From Steromphala cineraria (Eukaryota; Mollusca; Gastropoda; Trochida; Trochidae): DNA of 64,000 nt. The stretch spans positions 3,162,001-3,226,000 of the forward strand of contig OU744730.1 of assembly GCA_916613615.1 (NCBI GenBank). Direction: 5' to 3'. Both the position numbers and the translations under genes were made by a program. Under the pieces are notes generated by a model. It did not search any database. It was given only the letters and a program-made list of their open reading frames with translations, and was not told the origin of the DNA. Positions 55,822 through 64,000 of the stretch are shown one piece after another. Numbering within the stretch: the first letter of the stretch is position 1; the number at the start of each line of letters is the position of its first letter.

Positions 55822-56185
55822 GTTGCATGCTGGGAAAATTTTCGACTGGTTATACGACTACAATGCGCTGGAATTAAACGCTCTTCTGCTCAACAGATCA
55901 TGGAATACTATAGGGAATAAACGCATATTTACCACTGGGTTTGAAACCAGCGGTAATAATACCTGTTTCAAGAAAGAAGCTGTATTAATTCACAGTGTAA
56001 CAAATGATTTGGGTCAGACGAAATCTTATGGGATAATTTTATTTCATTTTTTATTACTCATTTTCATAAAGATAAGAAAAAATGCTAAACGAAAAGTTTC
56101 CGAGGTAGGATTTATTACTCAGAGACAGAGACCATTGCAAAATTGGGAAGAAAAAGTTAAAATGCTTTCAATGAAACAATGGTAA
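55822..56185 (+). CDS. Unrecognised ORF with a membrane segment, inside GALNS intron 5
   Basis: An open stretch of about 120 codons following an acceptor-like TTGTTTTGCAG (55811-55821): LHAGKIFDWLYDYNALELNA ... FETSGNNTCFKKEAVLIHS, then a hydrophobic segment SYGIILFHFLLLIFIKI followed by basic residues (RKNAKRK), ending KMLSMKQW-stop. The order suggests an outside domain, one membrane pass and a short inside tail. AATAAA follows within a few bases of the stop. No ATG at the upstream end and no family recognised. It could be a mobile-element membrane protein fragment or an unrelated exon. Confidence 0.35.
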
Positions 56186-56453
56186 AATAAACATAGTACC
56201 AGGTTAATTTACATCGGTACCTGGTACAATATAAAACATGTTCAGTGAAAGAAAACAACGAACCTACTTAGTTTTCAAGAGAGTTTGCGAGCGCCTCCAG
56301 CAGGGCTAATAACAAACCTGCTCAGATGATCCATGTATATAATCTATGTTAATAATGTATAATCTTACAGTTTGGGAGTGTGTCGGAGGAAAAGCTTTCA
56401 TTCATTTAAATTTTCATTGGTCAAATTTAATGTTCTACAACTTCATTGGTTCA
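56186..56453. other. Intron 5 sequence with a broken copy of the dispersed repeat
   Basis: Its last 50 bp (CATTGGTCAAATTTAATG ... TTCATTGGTTCA) match 57531-57570 and are the left flank of the Helentron-like insert. Confidence 0.6.
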
Positions 56454-56501
56454 TTAGCAGCCCCGACTTAGTCGGGGCTGCTATCAGTATTTGTGCAGTT
56501 T

Positions 56502-56535
<34 letters not shown>

Positions 56536-57491
56536 GTCCGCCGCGCTCATACTAATGGCTATAACTTTTTTCTACTAAGCTTTCCAGAACTTGTATTTAT
56601 AACTTACTGCTTATACCTCGGGGGAACGATTTTGACATGTTCACCTTCAAGGTCAAAGGTCAAGGTCACGAGCTATAAAATCACTAAAAAATTCCTTGTA
56701 AACGCGATAACTTGAAAAGTTTTTGTGCTATGAAGCTCTAACTTGATATATAACATCCTTGGAAGAGTAAAAAATTTTGAAAAGGTTTTCGCTACAATCT
56801 GTCCAAGGTCAAGGTCACAGCAAGGTCATGACTTTAGCATGGTTTTGCGAAAATGCTTTATTTTAACTATGAACACTTTTAAGCAATAGATGATTGTTAT
56901 ACTCATTGAAAAGTGTTCATTGATTGTGTAACCATGAAGGTCAAAGGTCAAGGTCATGAGTTTTGTGTTATTACAATGTGGAACTAATATGGATATAACT
57001 TAATCCAATTCAGTTTTTCAGAACTTATAAAGATGTATAATTGTTTACACCTCTGGGGACTTACAATGACATGGTCACATTCAAGATCAAAGGTCAAGGT
57101 CACGAGCTATAAAATCACTTAAAAATTATTTGTAAACGCGATAACTTGAAAAGTTTTTGTGCTATGAAGTTTAAATTTTGTATGTATTATCTCTTGAGAA
57201 GTACAAAATTTTGGAATGGTTTTGGGTATGAAGTGTCAAAGGTCAAGGTCACAGCAAGGTCAACAAATATTGAGAAAATGGGTTATTTTTACTTTTACCT
57301 CTTTAATTTGTTACATTAATGTTATATTCAATGAAATGTATTCATTGATTGCATGACCTTGAGTGTCAAAGGTCAAGGTCACAAGAAAATGCCCAATATG
57401 CTGAGGCTTGTAGAAGGCGGAACAGGGTAAGGCGAAACCCCAAGTTGCGGGGCTGCTCTGTTTTTGCGGTGTCCCGCAAACACTAATCTAG
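56454..57491 (+). mobile_element. 1038-bp Helentron-associated (HINE/pearl-like) element
   Basis: Starts TTAGCAGCCCCGACTTAGTC with a perfect hairpin (GCAGCCCCGAC / GTCGGGGCTGC). It ends TTGCGGTGTCCCGCAAACAC then TAATCTAG, that is a short hairpin about 12 bp before a CTAG terminus, as in Helitron/Helentron 3' ends. AGCAGCCCCG recurs inverted about 50 bp inside the 3' end, the asymmetric inverted repeat typical of Helentrons. There is no duplication at the flanks (TTCA and TTAAACTAG). Inside: a (CCG)n run and two to three imperfect units with AAGGTCAAAGGTCAAGGTCA. No protein. Confidence 0.82.
56502..56535 (+). repeat. (CCG)11 trinucleotide repeat
   Basis: An uninterrupted CCG run followed by CGTCCGCCGCG. 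Frames across it encode poly-Ala or poly-Arg, which are artefacts. Confidence 0.95.
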
Positions 57492-57830
57492 TTAAACTAG
57501 ACATTGTGCCGGAGAAAGAAATGACATTTTCATTGGTCAGATTTAATGTTCTATAACTTCATTGGTTCATTAAACTAGACATTGTGCCCGAGAAAGAAAT
57601 AACATTTAATTACACAATAATTAGCGGTGATTGTGTATATTTTTTGTCCACTAAGTCAGACACGACGACGCCATCAAGCAATGGCCCGGCAGTTATATGA
57701 CCTGTTACGACACATGACTAGACTCACTGGACGTCAATAAACTGACACCTCACACCTGTTATCTGTAACATCCGGCTTTTTGACACAAAACTTCAAAGGG
57801 CAGATTCCTCGTCGTCTTCAATGCACTTTT
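57492..57830 (+). repeat. Dispersed ~330-bp repeat, copy 3, with local duplication
   Basis: Begins TTAAACTAGACATTGTGCC (right flank of the Helentron-like insert), then repeats its own start (CATTGGTTCATTAAACTAGAC, 57560-57580). It continues as copies 1 and 2 do (AATAAACTGACACCTCACACC, CATCCGGC). The internal second start is an empty insertion site for the neighbouring element. Confidence 0.8.
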
Positions 57831-57872
57831 TAACGTGTATTAGATGTAACTGCAGACTGTTAAATTTATAAC

Positions 57873-57950
57873 TTCTTTGAGAGGCATTTTAGAAATTGGA
57901 ATGACAAAGACGGTGTCATCGATATATTCCTCTGCATTATTGTTAAATTT
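57873..57950 (-). repeat. Fragment related to the 7421-7620 hairpin family
   Basis: The first part, in reverse, matches the CTTCTAAAATGCCTCTCAAA flank at about 7600, and ATATATTCCTCTGCATTATTG resembles 7568-7588. Confidence 0.55.
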
Positions 57951-58339
57951 ATCATACAAATTTTAAACGATGTTATTTAAAAACGAAAAATGACATAAAA
58001 TTTATTAGATGAGAAAATTGCTTTTTTTTGTAAACCCCATTACAAATCACTCAGTTACAAGATTTCAATGAATAATGAGACAAACATATGTTTATCTACA
58101 TTGCATATTTAGGCAATAAGCAAACATTAATATCGTATTTTACTATTTGAGTGGATACTTTATCTTCTTAAACTGTGAGAAATATTATGTTCTTTTAGAA
58201 GATTTAGGGGAAAAACTAGTCATATGATTTAATCTATTTTATTCGTGAAAAACATAAGCTAATGAATCAATGGATTGATCAAAAGTTAAAAAATTATTTC
58301 AAAACCGTTCCAGTATATTATAAGTATAATTATTTTTGA
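57951..58339. other. Non-coding intron 5 sequence
   Basis: AT-rich, with no supported feature. Confidence 0.4.
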
Positions 58340-59565
58340 ACAAGCAAAAAAGTGAGCATGGCTCACTAATACCCCCGACTGTGCATCCCTGACTAACTGA
58401 ATTATTTTTTACTTTCAATGTAGTCATCTCTTGCACAGCATTTGACCCCCAAAGTGGAAATGAAGAAAAATGACTAATAAAAAAAATGGAACTTATTAAA
58501 AAAAACCCACAAAAACCTGTATCAATTTTAGTTTTGATTTGGCACTGCACCGCTCCTAGTAGGGAAGAAGACACATGCAAAATGTGAAAAGAATCAGATG
58601 AAAAGTTTTTCCCGTAATAGGTTGGACAAATCTGATATTGGAAAATGACTATATGTTCAAAATATGGAAATTTGTAAAAGAAATGAAATATCAATTAAAT
58701 TTGTTGCAATTTTGCACCGCACCCCCTCCTAGTAGGGAAGAAGTCATGTGCAAAATTTGAAATCAATCGGATGAATAGTTTTCCCGTAAAAGGTCGGACA
58801 AATCTGATATTGGAAAATGACTAAGTTCAAAACATGGAAATTTGTAAAAAATTCAAATATTAAAGAATTTTGCTGTAACTTCGCACTGCACCCTCCTAGT
58901 AGGGTAGAAGACATGTGCAAAATTTGAAATAAATCGGATGAATAGTTTTCCCGTAATAGGTCGGACAAATCTGATATTGGAAAATGACTAAGTTCAAAAC
59001 ATGGAAATTTGTAAAAAATTCAAATATTAACGAATTTTGCTGTAACTTCGCACTGCACCCTCCTAGTAGGGTAGAAGACATGTGCAAAATTTGAAATAAA
59101 TCGGATGAATAGTTTTCCCGTAATAGGTCGGACAAATCTGATATTGGAAAATGACTAAGTTCAAAACATGGAAATTTGTAAAAAATTCAAATATTAACGA
59201 ATTTTGCTGTAACTTCGCACTGCACCCTCCTAGTAGGGTAGAAGACATGTGCAAAATTTGAAATAAATCGGATGAATAGTTTTCCCGTCATAGGTCGGAC
59301 AAATCTGATATTGGAAAATGACTAAGTTCAAAACATGGAAATTTGTAAAAAATTCAAATATTAACGAATTTTGCTGTAACTTCGCACTGCACCCTCCTAG
59401 TAGGGTAGAAGACATGTGCAAAATTTGAAATAAATCGGATGAATAGTTTTCATGTAATAGGTGGGACAAAAAATGTCCTCGGACGGACAGACAGACAGAC
59501 ACACACACGGAATCGTTGGTATTACTCGATACCCCGGACCGTTGGTCGGGGGTATAATAAATGTA
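58340..59565. mobile_element. Non-autonomous element with a 167-bp tandem array
   Basis: Left ACTAATACCCCCGAC and right GTCGGGGGTATAATAA are inverted ends. Inside are five units with exact 167-bp spacing between TCGGACAAATCTGATATTGG occurrences at 58961, 59128 and 59295 (earlier units more diverged), then GGACGGACAGACAGACAGAC before the right end. The units near 58960-59460 are almost identical. The repeated minus-strand frames here are by-products of the period. Confidence 0.8.
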
Positions 59566-60958
59566 ACAGATAGGATGATAGGGGCATATTTTTGTTCATA
59601 TTTTGTTATATGATTGTTAAATCACAAACCTATTCATACTTAGAACGAAGTTATCATATTTATAGAATGAAGAATAATATCGCATCTAAATATCTGATTA
59701 TCCTGCCTCAACGGTGATCGGGGGAAAAGTCACAGTCCTTCATTCACCTCAACTACCTAAAACAATTGACTAAAAGCTCTGTCATGAAAGCATTCTTGTA
59801 GTTCTATATAAACTTCCTTTTCTTGTGAGATCACCATCCATTTACTGTAACATAACTGTTGTATCCCGGAGTGCTATCAACATTTAAACCACTAAAAGCT
59901 CAGAGAAAATTCATCCTTTCGGACAATGAAATGAAGAAAGGGGACAAATGCTTGGTAGTAATGGTGCAACAAAAGTATCAAATTTATTTAATCCTGATAT
60001 CCAAGATAAAGATATAAATAACACGGTTTCAAAAATACAAATTAGGGACAACTGTGATATTCAATATTTATTAAATTATAAAATGATAAATATTGTTAAC
60101 AAAGACAACATAAGATAAGTCATATCATGTGGCCTATCATCAGTCAACTTAATTTCAACACACAGAACTTATTTGAAGTACCAAACATTTCAATAAGCAT
60201 TACTATCATGAAATATTGTGATTTTTCCCTAGGCAAATTCGTGACTTTTTTTCCCGTGTACCGTGTCAGATGCGGTCACGGATTTCAAAACCATGTACAC
60301 TTTTTTCAACAAATCATACAAGATAGAAATCATTCTTCTATTTGAAAGGGTTTGTTAAAAGCAATACAAATATGAAATAATAATAATGATATATATATAT
60401 ATAATAATAATAATAAATATGAAAATGCAACAACATAAAAAGTTTCATTCTCTACGTTTATCCTCTTTGTAATAAATCATTTTATTAAAATGTAGCCCAA
60501 CTGGCTATTGAGAATAAAGCTGAGTGTGTTACGACGGATCTTTGACTATGCTGAATGCTTTATCAAATAATAGTGCTTTCGTTAGAATTCTTTATGATAT
60601 TGGGGTAAAAATCATATTTTTTATTTGTGCGATCACATTTAGGTTACGAAACCCGAGGTTACGAAATCCTCTACAGCTGCCGGGCGGTGCCCAGTTCATG
60701 TCACGTGACCGCGTTACGCAACTAAAAAAAGTTCCTCGAACCTTGGCTGAGGATAGTCTCCCTTTAAAGCGTTTGACTTCTTCTCAAAACCCATTTGTCT
60801 TTTAAAGCTAATCTCTTGAGTGTTAAGTCCGTCATGATTAGAGAACAACTTATTAGCTCATGAAATCAGGCGCCGAAGGAACAGGAGGGGCTGAAGTTTG
60901 CAGTTACATGTTTCAGCGGCTGACTTCATGGGTTGATGACGATTATCCCCCTCTTTTT
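59566..60958. other. Non-coding intron 5 sequence
   Basis: AT-rich; a TATATA / ATAATAATAATA microsatellite at about 60380-60415. Small frames only. Confidence 0.45.
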
Positions 60959-61760
60959 TAGCTCATCAGGCCGGAAAGGTCAGCTGGGCTTATGGCATGG
61001 CCCGTCGTCCGGCGACCGTCCGTCATCCGTAAACTTTTGACACTTTCGACTTCTCCTCATAAACCATATACACTAGAGAGCTGAAATTGTGTGTACAGGT
61101 ACCTTGGCATGTGGGGATTCTGATTTGTAACTTTGGTGACCCTGTGACCCCAATTTAGGGCCACAGGGGCCACGCCCTTAAAACTTATTTTCATCTTCTT
61201 CTCCAGAAGCAGAAGCCCAAGAGAGCTGAAATTTTATGTACAGGCACCTTGGCATATGGGGATTCTAATTTGTAACTTTTGTGACCCTGTGACCCCAATT
61301 AAGGGCCACAGGGGCCACGCCCTTAAAACCTATGTTAGTCTTCTTCTCCAGAACCAATGACTCTAGAGAGCTGATATTTTTTAGTGCAGGTACCTTGGCA
61401 TGTGGGGATTCTGATTTGTAACTTTGGTGACCCTGTGACCCCAATTATTTCTAAAAATCTAAGGGACCATGCCCTAAAAACCTAAGAAGGCCTAGAAAGC
61501 TGAAACTTTGTGTACAAACTCCGTATCTAGTGAGGATTATAAATTGTAGCTTTGGTGGCCCCATGGCACCTACTAAGGGGCACCACATTGGCCACACCCT
61601 ATAGCAAAATCAAATGTAAAGCCTAAGAGCTACAGAGCCCATGGCTCTATTTTTAATTATTACCAACTTTCTTTGGTCCCGTCTCTGCATCCTAAGTGGA
61701 TCCTCGTGCTGTCAGAACTTGATTTTAGACAGGACGTCAAGGCAAGGGCCTCATAACACA
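60959..61760 (+). mobile_element. TTTTTAGCTCATC element with ~155-bp tandem units, copy A
   Basis: Starts TTTTTAGCTCATCAGGCCGG, then CCGTCGTCCGGCGACCGTCC, then units with TACCTTGGCATGTGGGGATT and GACCCTGTGACCCCAATTA. No coding capacity. Confidence 0.7.
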
Positions 61761-61770
61761 TTGTTAACTT

Positions 61771-62195
61771 ATTAGCTCATCTGGTTTGAAAGGCTTATAG
61801 CATGGCATGGTGTCCGGCCTTGTTTGAAAACTTTTTGCACTTTCGACTTCTTTTCCAGAAGCACAAGGCCCAGAAAGCTCTAACTTTGTGTACATACTCC
61901 TTGACTAGTGAGGATTATGATTCATAGCTTTGGTGGCCCTGGAACCCCTAATAAGAGCCACACCCTTAAAACTTATTTTCATCTTCTTCTCCAGAAGAAT
62001 AAGGCCTAGAAAGCTGAAAGCTTGTGTACATACTCCTTGACTAATGAGGATTATGATTTATAGCTTTGTTGACCCTGTGGCCCATAATAAGGGCCACAGG
62101 GGCCACACCCTTAAAACTTATTTTTGTCTTCTTCTCCAGAAGCATACGGTCTGGAAAGCTGAAACTTTGTGTGAAGAACTACTACTTGACTTGTG
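61771..62195 (+). mobile_element. TTAGCTCATCTGG element, copy B (truncated)
   Basis: Starts TTATTAGCTCATCTGGTTTG and contains three imperfect units with ACATACTCCTTGACTA-TGAGGATTATGA and GGGCCACA-GGGCCACACCCTT. It runs directly into the GTGACCTTGACC element. Confidence 0.65.
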
Positions 62196-62199
62196 AGGA

Positions 62200-62895
62200 A
62201 TGTTAAGCGCGAACCGGTATTGGGCAGCTTCCGTACGTACGAAATGGAATAACATAAGAACTATTCTGTACATCCTTCTCATATTTTGCATATATGTTCA
62301 CCTCAGTGAGAGTAATTGTCCAAATGGGTTTCGTGACCTTGACCTTCATTTCAAGGTCACAAGGACACTTGCCATTTTACCCTTGTTAGCGCGATATCTC
62401 AAGAACTTTCAACTGGATTCTCTTCTTATCTTACATATACCTTCCCCTGGGGAAGACCTTGGGCTGATTAGATTTTGGTGACCTTGACATTATTCTAAAG
62501 GTCACAGCGGAACTTTGAATTTTTGGACATGTGAACTTGCATGTGTACCCTTGTTAGAACGATATCTCAAGAACTTTCAACTGGATTCTCTTCATATCTT
62601 ACATATAGCTTCCCCTGGGGAAGACCTTGACCTTCATTTCAAGGTCATTACGAAACTTTGACATTTTACCCTTGTCAGCAGGATATCTCAAGAACCATTC
62701 ACTGGATTCTCTTCATAGCTTACACAATGCATCTTATTGGGAAGGCGCCGGGCCCAGTCGATTTCGGTGACCTTCAAATTATTTTCAAGGTCACAGTTTA
62801 TACATTTCGTGACCCTCTGACAACAAATAAGAGGTCACAGCCAATAATTGATTGATAATTTGCGGCGGGGGATTATGTCACCTCAGTGACAAACA
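62200..62895 (+). mobile_element. GTGACCTTGACCTTCATTTCAAGGTCA element with hairpin terminus
   Basis: Three imperfect units of about 150-175 bp with ATATCTCAAGAACTTTCAAC, TGGATTCTCTTCATA and GACCTTGACCTT. It ends TTTGCGGCGGGGGATTATGT. Related in style to 11216-11957. Confidence 0.65.
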
Positions 62896-62989
62896 CGTGT
62901 TAATAAAGCCTGTGGCCCCCTAATATGGGCCACGCCCTTAAAACCTCATTTCATCTTTTCCTCCAGAAGCCTTACATTTGGTGGCTCCT

Positions 62990-63015
62990 ACTAAGGGGGA
63001 GGGGGGGGGGGGGAA
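62990..63015 (+). repeat. Poly-G tract
   Basis: AAGGGGGA followed by 14-15 G in a row, between copies B and C. Confidence 0.9.
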
Positions 63016-63077
63016 CCAATTTGCCACACCCTAAAGCACATGAAGCCTGATGAGCTACATAGCCAATGGCTATATTT

Positions 63078-64000
63078 TTAGCTCATCTGGCCTGTAAGGC
63101 CTGATGGGCTTATGGCATGGCATGGTGTCCGGCGTCCGTCCGTACGTCCGTCCGTAAACTTTGTGGAATTTCGACTTCTTCTCCAGAACCATAAGGCCTA
63201 GAAAGCTGAAACTTTGTGTACAGACTCCTTGACTAGTGAGGATTGAAAATTGTAGCTTTGGTGGCCCTATGGCCCCTAATAAGGGCCACAGGGGCCAAGC
63301 CCTAAAAACCTATTTTCATCTTCTTCTCCAGAAGCATAAGGCCTAGAAAGCTAAAACCTTGTGTACAGACTCCTTGACTAGTGAGGATTATAAATTGTAG
63401 CTTTAGTGGCCCTGTGGCCCCTAATAAGGGCCACAGGGGCCAAGCCCTTAAAACCTATTTTCATCTTCTTCTCCAGAACCAAAAGGCCTAGAAAGCTTAA
63501 ACCTTGTGTACAGACTCCTTGACTAGTGAGGATTATAAATTGTAGCTTTAGTGGCCCTGTGGCCCCTAATAAGGGCCACAGGGGCCAAGCCCTTAAAACC
63601 TATTTTCATCTTCTTCTCCAGAACCAAAAGGCCTAGAAAGCTTAAACTTGGTGTACAGACTCCTTGACTAGTGAGGATTAAAAATTGTAGCTTTAGTGGC
63701 CCTGTGGCCCCTGACGCCGTCCGTCCGTCCATCCGTCCGTCCGTCCGTAAACTTTGTGGAATTTCGACTTCCTCTCCAGAACCATAAGGCCTAGAAAGCT
63801 TAAACTTGGTGTACAGACTCCTTGGCTAGTAAGGATTATAAATTGTAGCTTTGGTGGCCCTGTGACCCCTAATAAGGGCCACGGGCCACGCCCTAAAAAC
63901 CTATTTTCATCTTCTTCTCCAGAAGTATAAGGCCTAGAAGCTGCAACTTTGTGTACAGACTCCTTGACTAGTGATGATTATGAATTGTAGCTTTGGTGAC
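63078..64000 (+). mobile_element. TTTTTAGCTCATCTGG element, copy C, with 145-bp tandem units
   Basis: Starts TTTTTAGCTCATCTGGCCTG, then GTCCGTCCGTACGTCCGTCC, then at least five units. TATTTTCATCTTCTTCTCCA recurs at 63311, 63456 and 63601, a strict 145-bp period. A second CCGTCCGTCCATCCGTCC leader at 63710-63745 interrupts the array, as if the leader itself had been copied in. It continues past the window end. Confidence 0.75.

Noticed and set aside
56372..56715. Frames with poly-Ala and poly-Arg runs
   Set aside because: Products of the CCG trinucleotide run inside a Helentron-like element.
58700..59460. CRISPR-like array
   Set aside because: Whole units are repeated with no unique spacers, the unit is 167 bp, and the genome is eukaryotic.
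58744..59508. Series of near-identical minus-strand frames (MSDLLRENYSSDLFQILH...)
   Set aside because: They are the 167-bp tandem repeat read in one frame; no start context, no domain, and identical breaks at each period.
1..64000. tRNA or rRNA genes
   Set aside because: No cloverleaf-like segment or rRNA-like conserved block was recognised on reading; a covariance-model scan would be needed to exclude small RNAs.

Overview
This is metazoan nuclear DNA, most likely from a bivalve or related mollusc. The evidence is AT-rich sequence, long introns with GT/AG splice sites, one clear animal lysosomal gene, and a dense mixture of LINEs, a DIRS retrotransposon, DNA transposons, a Helentron-type element and tandem arrays whose look (GGTCAAGGTCA-rich cores, TTTTAGCTCATCTGG ends, CCGTCCGTCC runs) I associate with bivalve genomes. 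The species cannot be fixed from the sequence alone.

The only host gene I can name is GALNS (N-acetylgalactosamine-6-sulfatase) on the plus strand. Five coding exons are visible (36050-36145, 51182-51305, 51623-51697, 52084-52189, 55449-55592). They are in consistent phase and carry the signal peptide, the first metal-binding Asp pair, the Cys-x-Pro-Ser-Arg formylglycine site (split between exons 2 and 3) and the GKWHLG motif (split between exons 4 and 5). The remaining exons must lie beyond 64000. Intron 1 is about 15 kb and is largely transposon. A second probable host exon, unidentified, sits at 24127-24411 with its own stop and polyadenylation signal.

Layout. 1-6345: a minus-strand LINE (ORF1 readable, ORF2 decayed) split by a 4.1-kb DNA transposon with 40-bp terminal inverted repeats (TIRs) and a 5-bp target-site duplication (TSD). 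That transposon carries a 1.6-kb foldback palindrome. 6.3-24 kb: mostly non-coding, with a 164-nt hairpin, a G-rich hexamer array, several LINE fragments, a duplicated 150-bp block, and a 1.9-kb TIR element with a 9-bp TSD. 24-29.5 kb: the orphan exon, a 1.49-kb element with 47-bp TIRs, and a 412-bp MITE. 29.5-34.9 kb: a frameshifted MULE transposase, then a plus-strand LINE with ORF1 and a damaged ORF2 that begins with a 2A-like motif. 36-46 kb (GALNS intron 1): a DIRS element (Gag, RT/RNase H, tyrosine recombinase) on the minus strand whose RNase H is cut by an intact 974-codon LINE, then a pogo-like transposase with a PHD-type finger and one frameshift. 46-51 kb: small repeats and a Tigger-like MITE that ends 38 bp before exon 2. 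52.4-55.2 kb: a 2.8-kb TIR element with a 9-bp TSD inside intron 4. 56-64 kb (intron 5): a Helentron-like element with a nearby empty site, a 167-bp tandem array, and several 145-150-bp tandem arrays.

No cooperating gene set or operon is present. The interest lies in the transposon archaeology: several insertions can be proved at base level because the interrupted reading frame or the repeat copy reads through once the insert is ignored.
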